NCBI GenBank assembly: GCA_012934845.2
Contig: WNNJ02002126.1
Coordinates: 186,001-250,000, forward strand
Length of the DNA: 64,000 nucleotides
Direction: 5' to 3'
Source of the DNA: Pomphorhynchus laevis
Taxonomy: Eukaryota; Acanthocephala; Palaeacanthocephala; Echinorhynchida; Pomphorhynchidae
Each line of letters starts with the position of its first letter. The first letter of the stretch is position 1. Position numbers and translations under genes: made by a program. The notes under the pieces were generated by a model. The model was given only the letters and a program-made list of their open reading frames with translations. It searched no databases and was not told the DNA's origin. Positions 41,991 to 53,489 of the stretch are shown here, piece by piece.

Positions 41991-43500
41991 ATTCAACTTA
42001 CCACTTCGTGGTGGCATCGGCGCAATCAAGAGCGTGTAACCCGGTGTTGCGGCTAAGCTCACGGGGAAACATCTGTATAACCAAGTCGTGTACACCGTTA
42101 ATTAAAGCGACGAAAGAGGAGGTGGCCGTCTCGAAAGATTGTCGAATGCCTAGACCTCCGAAACGGACTGACAGCGTCGGTTGCCGCCACGCGTTGTCAG
42201 GAAGGTGGGTGTTCAATATTTCAGCTAGTAGTTGTCTCACAACGTCATCGAAGGTCTAAAGGCTTTTGCTGCGGAAGCACGGAGCGGCCCTGAGAAAGAA
42301 TCCAATCTTAGGGCGGCTGATATAATGGCGTAGGAGAAATAGGGCGTCTTGATAATTCAGTTTGGTTAGCCTTGCCCCCCCCCACTCAGCAGAGTTCGGA
42401 TGTAGCGTCGTCCATAGCTATGCAAATGTTTTCATCTCTGCCTAATGCCGCTACGAGAAAACTTGCTTTAGAGGGAGGGGTAATTGTGCAACCTGGGAAG
42501 TGAAATTCAATAGACCAAACTGATGTACCATACTTTGTGATTATCTCGCATTTATATGGGTTTAGAACAAGCCCAATACTCGCGCCCATAGATTTAATAA
42601 TCTGAATGGTCAAGACAAGCGTATCCGTAGTTCCGCTCTGTGCACAGTCGTCGCGATACCAGATATTGAGGTAAGCTTTAAGAGACTTTGTCAGATCGTA
42701 AACAGCAAGACAGAATAAGAGGGTTTCTGCGGATCTCCCTGCTGTGCGCCCTCACATGATGCGATTATGTGATCTCCGAAAATAAGAACAGTCTGACGGT
42801 CGAAACAAAGGCTGACAACCAGGCGAATGACCGGTAAATCTCGTACAACGCGATTAAGGACGCAGTCTCTGTTCACTGAGTTGAATGCGTTTTTTATGTC
42901 AAGCTTAACCATGCAAATATCATCCGTCAGAGCATCGCGTATAAACGCCCGAAATGCTTCGACAGTCGCTTCGATGCCCCATGGGACTTCCACCACTACC
43001 TGGATTAGTAGAGCGGATCGGAAACAAGGTTATTGGCGTGCTTGCATGCGAGTTTGCAGCTAAGCGTCTGACTATAAATCCGACTGCTATTGGCCGGATG
43101 CCCTCGTCTTTCTTGCGAAATGCAAGTGGCTTAGCCCCACACACAACGCTCGTGACGTTGCCGTGAATTTCGCCAGCCAGAAGAATCAACATTAGGTTTG
43201 AAATTGACACCATTGAATGAACTGTCGCAAGGTTCGTTGAGAGTTCCCGTAGGTCGCGCAAATGTGTCGACTAAGACGAACCGGACCGCCTGAAAAAGAA
43301 AGCGGGAAAGATAGAAATGCAGATCTTATTGAATTCGTGGTCACGATAGAACCGACGTGGCTGGACCATATCATTGAACGCTCGCGATTGCCGTTAGCAT
43401 GCAGATCCGGTGTTGGTGATATAGTGTAGTTAATCTGCTTTCCTCGTTTGACAGAAGTGCAGTGTCGCTGCAAAGTGTACGTACAAAACATCGTATATAA
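41991..43500 (-). pseudogene. LINE J reverse transcriptase, broken
   Basis: The minus strand in order: CGAKPLAFRKKDEGIRPIAV then GFIVRRLAANSHA (43,150-43,040); CMVKLDIKNAFNSVNRDCVL (motif A, ~42,890); ASCEGAQQGDPQ (motif B, ~42,750); WYRDDC (motif C, ~42,650); GLVLNPYKCEII; and after breaks QPTLSVRFGGLGIRQSFETA (~42,160). The box order and the EGxQQGDP and SVRFGGLGIR signatures mark a non-LTR RT group unlike families A-E, with YRDD in place of YADD. I cannot name the clade. At least three frame changes interrupt it. Confidence 0.75.
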
Positions 43501-43990
43501 CCGTCATAATTTTTTCTTTAACTTTACGACACAACTGTGTTTTTCCTAGGGCGGTTGAAGACAGAGCGATGATCGAATGGGCAGTCTCCGGTGTTTAGCG
43601 TGGTAGCTGGTAGCTAGAACGTGCGTTACGCAATGCTACCGACAGGGATTCATGATGATCCGAGTTTGCGGCGAACACGGTGGGCTATCTTTGGGAGGCA
43701 TAGTAAGTGCCACCAAGCTGATTCGTTAGTGGGGTCGGAAGCGACATCATTCATTAACTCAGAGAGTTTTGTTGCTATTAACGATCTTACCTCACGAGGA
43801 ATGCGGCGGACTATACGACCGTTGTCGTCAATAATCTTCAAACATAGTGAGCGACCGCGCAGAAGGCTATCGTCATCGTTGTCAGACGCGTGTTCGTTAG
43901 AGTTGGTGTCAGTGACAATCAATTATATTCTCGTGTAGCCATAACCCAGGCAGCTATGGTTCGGGCCGTGTTTGCGCACCATTTTATTCA
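43501..43990 (-). pseudogene. LINE J N-terminal part
   Basis: The minus strand (43,922-43,650) encodes VRRIPREVRSLIATKLSELM and SAWWHLLCLPKIAHRVRRKL, the N-terminal linker region seen before RT in this group. Upstream, in other frames, Cys and His residues and RVRRLPPRVRNNLNKMVRKH suggest a former DNA-binding part. The sequence between 43,500 and 43,650 is continuous with the RT part at 43.5 kb, which makes this the parent of the two copies. Confidence 0.65.
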
Positions 43991-45541
43991 GGTTGTTACG
44001 AACTCTCGGCGGTAAACGGCGCACTCTGAGAGTTTCTGAAGATTGTAGGTTACTGTGTTTTGCACGGTTAGCACGGCAGTGGTTATTGTTTGAGTCGAAA
44101 CATTAATCCTAGTAATCCCCACGCTCGTTCCGCTTGAAGTTTGCTGGCAACGTCGGTCGACGTGTTACATCTTCAGGCGAACTTTGTAATCATGATTTGA
44201 GTACGCTTTTGTTATCAGTTTGTTGATGGGACGTTTTAGGCTGATGTCCTTTATAATTGTATGATATCTTGTATAATTTATTGTAAGTATTTATATCTAG
44301 GACAATTTTTTAATAATGATATAATTAAATATAATGAAAAGATAATGAAAATTCACTTAAATGAATCACAGCCAAACACTTGAATTCTTGCGTTTTTAAT
44401 AAATTTTTTACCATTGAATTGATATCTGAAAAGAAAAAATGCTTCTATTTTTGATATTCGACGCAGAATTCACATTTATATAAAACGCATAATAAATACG
44501 ACTTTTCCAAATAAATTGACAAATAAAATTAGTTTTTACCTAAACCGAATACATCTAGATAGAAAGAAAAATGGTTTATATTTTTGGTGAGCTACAAACA
44601 ATAGCCATCGCTCAAACAATAAAATCCAAAATCAACATAACATCAATCAGCTAAGATATCGGTTTAAAAAAAAGATTTATTTTAACGTGGCAAATGCGTG
44701 CCAGCGCACGCTTACATGACCACAACAAAACAAAAATGTAAATCATGTGTTGAGAAAGTGTGAACGGAGGAGGTGTTTGAACGTGATAAAAAAGGGAGTG
44801 CGGCGGACGTCGAGAGGGAGTTGATTTCAGGCGAGTAAGGCGGCGACGAGGAGGGATCGGAGACCGTAGTTGTTGGAGTAACTAGGAACGTGGAGTAAGA
44901 GGGTATGACAAGAACGAAACGATAGCGAGGTGGGGCGAGTCTCGTCTAAGAAAGGAAGGTTGACGAACGATGGGGATCCGACAGCGATGAGACGAAAAGT
45001 AACGAGAAGAAGGCGGAGTTTGATGCGGATGGTGGGCCAGGAGAGTTGGGCAAAATATGTGGATGTGTGGTCGAAGCGATGGATACGAAAGAGCACTCGA
45101 ACGGCGTTGTTGATTATGCGTTGTAGGGGTAGGATGATGGATTTTGGAGAATTCGTGAAAAGGCTAAGACAGTAATCGATTTTAGGGAAACGAAGCGATG
45201 AAAGAAGAGACATACAAGAACGAAAGTCTATAAGGGGGCGGATACGGCGGATGTCACGGAGAATTAAGTTAGACGAGCGCACCTGTCACGGACGAGGGGT
45301 TTAAGGGAAATGTGATCATTGAAATGGAAGCTTAAGAATGTGAGATTATGTATTATGGGGATGATCGATGAGTCAGAATATACAGTGGGAGGAGATATGT
45401 TTGTTTTACGGGGGAGGATCCACATTATTTTAGACTTGTCGGAGTTTATGCTGTAAGTACTTAGTAATCAAGAATTGTTAAACTAGTGATTGTTAAATTG
45501 TTTAACTTTTGATTTTAAAGTAATCCAAAAATAAATGATGC
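43651..45541. repeat. 1.89-kb duplicated segment, copy 2
   Basis: Partner of 39,570-41,461. On its left it runs on into the rest of LINE J and on its right into more family D sequence after a 90-bp stretch (45,447-45,540) that interrupts D. This copy is therefore likely the original context and copy 1 the derived one. Confidence 0.95.
44669..45446 (-). mobile_element. LINE family D 3' half (copy 2 of the duplication)
   Basis: Same content as 40,588-41,390, with a few substitutions (for example SLFTNSPKS and SNNYGLRS). Family D resumes at 45,541 with motif C sequence after a 90-bp interruption. Confidence 0.85.
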
Positions 45542-45700
45542 AGTTGGAGGCAGAAATGCCGATATCGTGTATGCGATGTGCGGGTGCATGAGCATAGATT
45601 AGAATGTCATCGGCATATTGCATGACCTTAAAGGAGTAAGGTTTGATAAACGGAGATAGATCGCCAAGCAGAAGAGAGAAAAGCAGGGGACCTAGGACTG
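45541..45700 (-). mobile_element. LINE family D RT piece with motif C
   Basis: The minus strand reads SVLGPLLFSLLLGDLSPFI, FKVMQYADDILIYAHAPAH and HDIGIS, RT motifs B to C of family D. Cut at about 45,700 by a short tandem repeat. Confidence 0.85.
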
Positions 45701-45795
45701 AATCAAACTATGATCAAACTATGATCAAGGCATTAAAATCAAAAACTATGATCAAGGCACTAAAATCAAACTTTGATCAAGGTATTTAATGAAAT
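45701..45795. repeat. Short tandem repeat (AACTATGATCAAGGCA-type, about three units)
   Basis: Imperfect copies of AAACTATGATCAAGGCATTA alternate with AAATC spacers. The same ATGATCAAGGCATT phrase recurs at about 46,115-46,130 beyond the R6 relic, so the relic is flanked by copies of this sequence. Confidence 0.8.
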
Positions 45796-46112
45796 GCCTT
45801 GATCATAGCAGCGGGGCCCAATACATGCTAATAACTTATCAACTTAGATGAAGGTTGATTATCTAGTGTATCTCATTTCTATAACAGAGTATATTATTTA
45901 TTATCCATCCATAAAGATTTTCCGAGTTTAAATTTATTTTTAATATTATTGTTTATTTTTATATTTTAAAATATTCTATTTGATCTGATTTTTATAGTAA
46001 TTTTGTTTGATTATGAAATTTGATTATCTAGATTATTATTTGTATTATAATAAAATTATTATTTTATTATAATACGAAGAACATTATTTATTATCCATCC
46101 ATAAGGATGGAT
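45796..46112 (-). mobile_element. R6-family relic
   Basis: ATAGCAGCGGGGCCCAATAC, ATGCTAATAACTTATC and two copies of TATTTATTATCCATCCATAA match the 898-bp repeat family on the minus strand. It begins inside the region of the ribozyme-like motif; only the outer helix III strand remains. Confidence 0.6.
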
Positions 46113-46129
46113 AATGATCAAGGCATTTA

Positions 46130-46348
46130 ATGAAACTAAATGACTCGATTGATACTATCAAGTACAATTTATTAACTCTCGACTTTCTAAACAGCGTTAT
46201 TTTTGATTGTAGCAATTCCTCTAGATTGGCATTTGAGAGATGTGGATATGACAGGCTTCTTAACATCTGCATATCACTAGTTCCTTATGAGGGTGATGTC
46301 CATATATCGTGGCAATTGCATCATAATTACTTTTTTATTAAATTATAG
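46130..46348 (+). CDS. Possible exon of an unrecognised host gene
   Basis: A 72-residue plus-strand frame (NLLTLDFLNSVIFDCSNSSR, LAFERCGYDRLLNICISLVP) with a composition unlike the transposons around it and the look of an armadillo/HEAT-type helix pair. A T-rich acceptor-like TTTTTTATTAAATTATAG lies just inside its end. No homologue is recognised and the surroundings are noncoding, so it may be chance. Confidence 0.25.
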   Translation: MKLNDSIDTIKYNLLTLDFLNSVIFDCSNSSRLAFERCGYDRLLNICISLVPYEGDVHISWQLHHNYFFIKL

Positions 46349-47920
46349 AAAATAATTATTTCTCCGTATATTATCAGAAGCAATATTATACTATAGCAAG
46401 ATTTATCAAATTTGTTATAAAATTATAGGATAGAGTGTTAGCCTTGTATAGGTTTCAGTTAAACTTTATTTAAAAATTTTATTATATAAGGTACAAGACA
46501 ACCCAGAAGCTGCTTTGTTTGGTCAAAGCATAAATTAAAATTAAACTAAATAAAATGTGATTAACTTTTCGCAAAGAATTTCACTTCCCTGTTGACTTAC
46601 GCTGTGTTTGTCTTATATATAAAATAAGTTATCCGTTATGAACTATGAGTACGGTTGTTTTTATACATATTGAAAGGCACAGGTTTAAGGTAACTGTGAT
46701 GTGTATTTATGACACATTGAATGCCTTTCTCGTTATGTGTTCTAGACTTATTTCACTGTAAAGAGACGTAAAGTGAAACCACATGTAAAGGTTGTTTTTC
46801 GAGTTGTGGTATCAACTCGAAATTGTTTTGAGGGTGGTATCCGTAGTCCATATTTCTTTCGTCAAAAATTGAGACACTTTGAGTAACCTCACAAGCTACT
46901 CCTGGGTGTGTATTGCCGACCCGACATCCATAACAGTATATATGTCAAAACAATATTATATTATTTTTGTGTAAATGACTTTATTATATAAAAATTATAT
47001 AAAATGGAATGATTTTTAAATCATTAATTATGATTTATTAATTATTATTTTATTCGACATAAAATATAACATCATTTTAACAAAATTATCTTACACATTT
47101 CTTCCCGATACAAATATAGTATATATATGGAGATAAGCAATGCCTAAAAAACTGAAATTATATTGGCATTTAGTTGAATGGAAATGCATCGCTGATGACT
47201 TTTGGGAATCTCACTGATATATGTGATTAAAAATTCCAACTGAGATGCGTGACACAAATGAATATAAATTACCAATATAGAAAGAGGCTTGCCACTTTCA
47301 ATAAACTTGCGGAAAGTTTGGAATTAAAGTACTTTTAAAAGTATCAAGACGGAAACAATGAAGCAAAGTAACGAAAATTACGGAAATTAACGGAAATTAC
47401 CCTAATTACGTTATAGGACATAAGGTAGGTGTTGACCAAAGACAGGTATTTTTATCAAAGATAAATTTAATGAAATGGGTTAAAAGTTGTCAACTGACAG
47501 TAGGATACTGTTTCAACGATCAGTGACCATCCAAAAAACCATGGATGTTGAATGCGTATAAGCTTAAAAGATGAACGACAAAAATGTAAATTTAATCCTA
47601 ATAAAAATTTGAATATATTTATTGACAAGGCTGTATCTGGAAGCTGTTTTGTATGATCAAAGTACAAATTAAAATAAAACGAAAATTTTATTTAGTTTAA
47701 GGTAATATCTATTACATTAAACCATCCACAGTAGGAATGAATACGAATTAATTTTTTTTAGATTGTAATAATGGAATATAGTGTTAATGCACATTAAATT
47801 AACTCACGGTGCGATAGTCTACCGCAACAGCTAATTAAGGAGATATTATATATATTATATAGAAGATATCTATTTAAAAGATAGATTTTTAACTGAATTT
47901 AAATTATTATATTCATATAA
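46349..47920. other. AT-rich intergenic region
   Basis: No gene or known repeat recognised. A perfect 10-bp hairpin (TTTCGAGTTG, loop TGGTAT, CAACTCGAAA) lies at 46,796-46,821, in a slightly less AT-rich patch at 46,640-46,930. From about 47,440 to 47,700 there is a weak resemblance to 46,500-46,560 (GAAGCTG..TTTGNTCAAAG..ACAAATTAAAAT), perhaps an old short repeat. Confidence 0.5.
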
Positions 47921-48480
47921 ATATTAATTAAGAACAAAATGAGCCAAAGGCTCTTCCATTTGCATCACAAACAGGAACAAAATTAAATAGTTTGAAAGTC
48001 GATTATATAGTGTCTTGAGGATCTTTACTATCGAGTCAACGTTCAATCGGTTCTTAAATTTTGAAATGCTTTCTGTCGATAAGGTTTCTTCGGAAAGACT
48101 ATTCCACGTTTGAATAACACGTCCACGAGACATCTAATTCGGGTTCGGTTAAATCTATTTATCTTCAACATCCAATAATGACCGCGTAATAAATAATGAT
48201 CCCTTAGTTTTAAAATATCCTTAAAGGGATGATTACAATCATATGGACAATATTCCATATTAAGCATAGATCAATCCTCAGTGCATAATGAATGGAGGGT
48301 ACATCCAGTGTCTTTAACAGATTTTCATACGAAAGATGACTAACAGAGGGAACTAACTTAGTTGCATTTCTATATACACATTAAAAACTAACAAGTTCAT
48401 CAAGATTATTTGAGTAGCTGAACAAAAAATTTTAAGAACTTTAATACATACTTTTCCATCAACTGTATTATCAACTTCCT
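47921..48480 (-). mobile_element. LINE 3' fragment (CR1/jockey-type)
   Basis: The minus strand reads KLVPSVSHLSYENLLKTLDV, LRDHYLLRGHYWMLKINRFN and RVIQTWNSLSEETLSTESIS, the C-terminal domain of this LINE type, with frame changes. The 3' UTR has GAGCC..GGCTC-like bases (GAGCCAAAGGCTC at 47,941). 5'-truncated before RT motifs. Confidence 0.75.
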
Positions 48481-48639
48481 CTGAGATTAATCGTTTATTA
48501 ATGGAAAACGGTGAGCTTACGTACGACGCCAATTGTTAAGATCTTTTGGTTATTAAAACTTACAAAGTGGACGATTATAAAGAAGAACGATTATCAAGAA
48601 AAAGTTAAAAAATTCTTGATTACTAAATACTTACAATTG

Positions 48640-49262
48640 ACTTACAAATTCGCCGTTATGACTGGAAAAAAGCGAAAGCAACTCAATAGAACGACTGGAA
48701 ATACAAATGTTCAGACTACTCAGGAGTCTTATAAATCCCACCAAATTAAGTGCTCCAACACGGATGCGACATTTGGACATGTGTGTCAGCGACCAATAGC
48801 TTCATCAAAAAGTTGAACAATGCGGATTACATCTCTGGTTATTGTTCAGCCAAGCTTTTCAATGAGCTTAAGACTCGAGTAAGTTACAGATCGTCTGGCT
48901 CATCCAATTCAGAAGAGATAGACAAGTCACTATGTGCAGAAATGTCACCTGCAACTACTCCTTTTCAACGTATCAACTCAAACATCTTAGACATAACAAG
49001 CTGCATAAACGTAGTCAGTTCCAACGTTAACTCTCAATTGCCAGTTCCTCCGGTGTTATTCATCATGTCTTCATCAACAAATAATGTTCACGATTCTCAA
49101 CCAGCACATAATTCCCGCGAATCCTTATCAACGAACAATCTTAACGAGTCTGCACCAACCAACAATTTGTCTGAGTGCTTGGTCGTGGATTATCACTCCA
49201 ACAGTGAGTTGGAACAGTCTATTCCACAGTTACGTTTAAAAGAAAGGTTGAGAAATAAATGG
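48640..49262 (+). pseudogene. LINE ORF1 fragment (Cys-rich type)
   Basis: The plus strand starts MTGKKRKQLNRTTGNTNVQT at 48,657, then changes frame into CDIWTCVSATNSFIKK and ADYISGYCSAKLFNELK (the second half of the Cys-rich finger). A Ser/Asn-rich linker with repeated ESLSTNNLNESAPTNNLSEC follows. It is cut at 49,262 by a family D joint. Same design as ORF1 of C, E and H. Bases 48,490-48,640 upstream are unassigned. Confidence 0.7.
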
Positions 49263-52200
49263 GTATGAAAAGTTACAAGGCGGAAAGCAACGAGAAGAAG
49301 ACGAATTTGAACACGACAATAAATTAAAGGCAAATCGAGAGAAGCAAGATGGTGGGATGTATAATCAAAACGACGTAGACGAAGGAGAATTGGGACGGCT
49401 GCTTTGACGATGCGTTGTAGGGGAGAAGAGTGGATTTCGGTGAGTTGGAAAATAGACTAAGACAATAATCGAGTCTAGAAAAAAAGGAGATAAGATATGA
49501 GAGTCATACAAAAAAAGAAATCGATCAATCAACGAACTTGACGGATATTGCAGAGTATCAAGGTATATGAGCGTACTTTATCTCTAACGAAAGGTTTAAG
49601 TGAAAGTCGGTTGTCGCAATTTAAGCCTAGGAAAACGAGATTATCAACGATAGGAAGAATTGTAGAATTTAAGGATATGGAGGGAGGTTCTAAGAAGCGT
49701 CGAGGTAGGATCCACATAATTTTGGATTTATCAGGATATAAAGAAAGGCGATGGGAATAAAGATGATTGGAAATTGAGACAAGACAGTCGGAAGCAGTAG
49801 CACTAAGATCGTGAATATGATAAACAGGTGCATGAGCATAGATAAGAATGACATCATCATATTTCATAACATGGAAGTTAAATGTATGAGAAATCGAAGA
49901 CAAGTCATCGATAAGAAGAGAGAAAATCATAGGGCCTAATACTGAGCCTTGTGGAACACCGGACGGGATGGATGAAGAATAGGAGAGAGAAGAGTTAGAA
50001 TAGACGCGAAATGTACGGTTTGATAGATATAAAGAAAACCATGATACGAAGCCATATTCATGAAGCCATAATCATGGCGAAGGCGATGGAGGTGAATCGA
50101 GTGATCGACGATGTCAAAAGCAGACAATAGATCACGAGAAACTATGACACTACATAATTTATGATCGCGTGATATGATTAAGTCGTTATAAACTTTAAGA
50201 CAGGCAATTTCAATAGAGTAATTAGAGCGAAAAGCGGCTTGGAAGGGAGGAAATAAATAGGAGGAAAAGAGATATGTATTAACTTGCTTGAGAACGAGAC
50301 GCTAAAAGAGTTTAGAGAGCGTTGGGAGAAGTGAGATAGGACGGTACGAAGATGGTGGTGAGGAGTCGAGAGATTGCTTTTTGATGAGAGGACGAACAGT
50401 TGCACATTTCCAGATGGAAGGAAATGTACGGCTACGGATGGACGAGTTGAACAATGTGGTTAGGAAGGGTAAGATAGAGGAGCAGATATTTTTAAGCAAG
50501 TGAGTGGGAATTGGGTCAGAAGGAGAGGTTTTATTAGGTAATGACAGCAGAACCGAAGAAACTTCATCAGACGAAACGGGAAGAAGGTGGAATAGTTTTG
50601 GGAGGGAAGTATTTAAAGAGAAGAGTGGGTACAAGGGGGCTATGGTTAGTAGGGAAAGTAAATTAGATAGCTTAGTTTGTAGATAAGAAGAAAATTCATC
50701 AGGATTTATATTACAAAGGGTAGATGATCGTGAAAGAATTGAGTTTAAGATTTTCCAATGAGATTTAGAGTTGGAAGATGACTAGAGTCGATTTCGCCAA
50801 AAGAGAGTACGTTTAGTACGTATAAGAATGGTATGTGAATGGCGTAGAGTAAAGTAGGAATCACGGAGATTTGGAGTGAGTTAGTTGAAAGAATGTTTAA
50901 GAAAGCGATTATACACACGAAAGGAGGGACGGAGTCGACGCTTATAAAGGCTACAGTCAGAATCGAACCAGGGAGCATGGCGCAAGCGCTGGGAACGTCA
51001 AAGTCGACTAGGCAGAAGGTTATTGAGGATCGACGTAAGTTCAGAATCAAACAGAATGCAGAGATCATCGGGAGAGAGATAGTTAAGAAAACGTGAAAAG
51101 AGTGAAGAATTGAGTAAGGCTGTGCAGAGAATAGGGATATCGAGAAGCTTCCAGGGTCGACTTGGTGTAGATAATGGTAAAGGCGGAGAAGGAGGATGGG
51201 GACGAGTATGAGTAAGAGTGACAAGGAAATGATCGGACAAACCAGGATAAGTAATTGACAAGGAATTATAGTCATTGAAGGAGTTAGGAACATCAATGAT
51301 GTCGCGAGCACCGCCGAGAATATGAGTTGGGCTTGTTGAAAATAATTTATAGTTAAAATCAGAAAAAGATTAGTTAAAGTGATAGAGTCAGGGTCATCCG
51401 GGCAATCAAGACGAATGTTAAAGTCACCGATAACAAATGAAGGAGTAAAAGACAATGAACAGTGAGAAAGGAGATCTGCAAGCTCGCTAAAGAACATACG
51501 TGAGGGGGCAGCTGAGCCTTGGCGGTATACAATCACAAGTTTGAGATGGAAAGGAGTCGATGATCTGCATATTAGCAATTCGAAAGAAGTGGAACGGATT
51601 TTAGCATTTATTTTAGTAGAGACGTTGGATGACGAGCAATGGCAACAATACCGCCGTGGTTAGAAGCAGTAGATGTGGAAGAGACAATTGGACGAGCTGA
51701 TTCAACTAGAGAACAACCAGAGCGACATAGACGACGAATAGCAAGATCGTCAGAGTCAGTGTCAGGATTCGGTAATGCAGAGAATATCGATAGATAATTT
51801 ATCGAAGATATCAAGGAGTAGATCAGCTTTATGAAGAATTGAGCGAGTGTTAAAGAGACTAAGACGAAAGGTATGTTCAGGAGCGAGATCGTCTAGCAAA
51901 GAAGAAACATGAGATTTTCTGCCTCGTGCGTACAACGTGAAAATTTCCGTTAATTTTACGGATTTATAGAGATGACTCACCGTTTTTTTCACGTCGATGT
52001 TTCTCAATGCGAACTATATTGAACTGTTAAATATCATAAGGAGAGCGGTCAGGAAACATACGACAAGTAGATGAAGTGGTAAGAAGTTTAGAACGTTGGG
52101 AGAGTATCGAAGAGGCATGTGATCTATGTCGGAAAACGATTTTTAAGAGTGGAGGACAGATGATTGGATTTAGTAGATTTGTTTAAACGAATATAGGAGA

Positions 52201-52287
52201 CTGGAGCGATATTATTGAAGAGGGTTGGGTTATCATCAAGAAGAATAGTTGCTAGGATATACCTGAAAGCAGATACATAATCATCGA
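49263..52287 (-). mobile_element. LINE family D (diverged subfamily), long but broken copy
   Basis: Minus strand, 5' to 3': a possible ORF1 end (SYIRLNKSTKSNHLSSTLKN, ~52,190), endonuclease (LFNTRSILHKADLLLDIFDK, DILCITES, NHGGIVAIARHP, VIVYRQGSA, SFVIGDFNIRLDCP, SDHFLVT), linker, RT fingers (LPKLFHLLPVSSDEVSSVLL, SSYRPISLLPTLSKL), motif A region near 50,100 (SAFDIVDHSIHLHRL), motif B near 49,940 and YDDVILIYAHAP for motif C, where the YADD box is altered. The 3' end is missing; it stops at 49,263 in the QIRLLL region. Many frame changes. This is the most complete D copy. Confidence 0.85.
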
Positions 52288-52309
52288 GTGGAACGCCGCC
52301 AGAACGCAA

Positions 52310-53489
52310 GTAATCTTATCCAAACATACATACGAGTGGTAACACTCAACGTAGGAACACTGACGGGTAAATCTCGAGAGATTGCAGCCGACCTAAAGAG
52401 TAGAAAGATTGACATCTGTGCAATTCAAGAGACCAAATGGAAGGGAGGAAAAACCAAGGAAATTGGAGATGGATACAAACTGTACTACATGGCTACAGAG
52501 ACAGCACGAAATGGAGTAGCCATTGCCGTAGCAGAGAGACACAGAGACCAAGCACGCGATACACAGGGAGGTTGATGATAATCAAGCAGGTATTGTGCGA
52601 AACAACCGTCCACTACTTCTCTGCGTACGCCCCTCAAACAGATTGCACCGATGACGAGAAGCTGGACTTCTGGGAAATGCTAGATGAAAAGATGGCAGAA
52701 GTACCATAAGAAGACTATGTGATCTTAGCCGTTGACATGAATGCTCATGTTGAACAGACGGACGAGAGTGAACGTCATAGTGAATATGGCATCGGTGAGA
52801 AGCACGCAGAAGGGGAACAACTTCTAGAGTTTCAACTACGCACAATCTTACCATCACCAACACCAATTTCACAAAGTGGCAGAGTCACCTGTACTCGTCC
52901 TACCATGGAACAGGCACACAAGCCAGGAAGTCGTAAATTGATTTGGTCTTGGTTGGGCGAAAGTACAAGAAGACGGTGCTCGACACAAAGGTCATCTCAT
53001 TCGAGACCACAGCGACTCAACATAAGCCACTGATATGCAACTTGAAACTTGAAGTCCCCTGTAAACCAAGGCCAGAACAAACGAAGACGAGCCGAATCAA
53101 GTGGTGGTAACTGATGGAAGAAGAAAAATTTGGAAAACAGGCAAAGCTAGTCCGGATAAGATTGCCTAGCGCACATGGAGTTCAGTACACCTGGACCGCG
53201 TTGCGCTGCACGATCCACCTAGCTGCAAAGCAGATACTCGGATCCACCAAGTAATGTCAACAATACATCGATAAAGAATCTTGGTTCAGGACAGAAGAGG
53301 TCAAAGACGCGGTAAAGGCAAAGAAAAATTCCTACAAGGCTATCCGGATAGCACAAACGCAGGAGAACAAGGATGAGTACTACCGAGCGAAAAAGAAAAC
53401 AAGAAAACAAGTTGCTATTGCTAAGAGCAAACAACCTAGATAATCTCTACCAAAACCTCGACGCTAGAGAAGGGGAAAAAGGCGTGTAT
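52310..53489 (+). mobile_element. RTE-type LINE (family K), endonuclease and linker
   Basis: The plus strand reads IRVVTLNVGTLTGKSREIAA, DICAIQETKWKGGKTKEIGD, NGVAIAVAERHRD, YFSAYAPQTDCTDDEKLDFW, YVILAVDMNAHVEQTDESER, then a piece with HKPGSRK, and at 53,250-53,460 DKESWFRTEEVKDAVKAKKN and YYRAKKKTRKQVAIAKSKQ. The QETKWKG and DMNAHV boxes are those of RTE/BovB-type endonucleases (relatives of CFDP2). The frame is broken by several shifts and stops. RT is absent: at 53,490 the sequence switches to family D inside RT fingers. Confidence 0.85.

Noticed and set aside
41805-42056. Ser/Pro-rich plus-strand ORF at 41,805-42,056
   Set aside because: Produced by the pyrimidine tract and then antisense LINE J.
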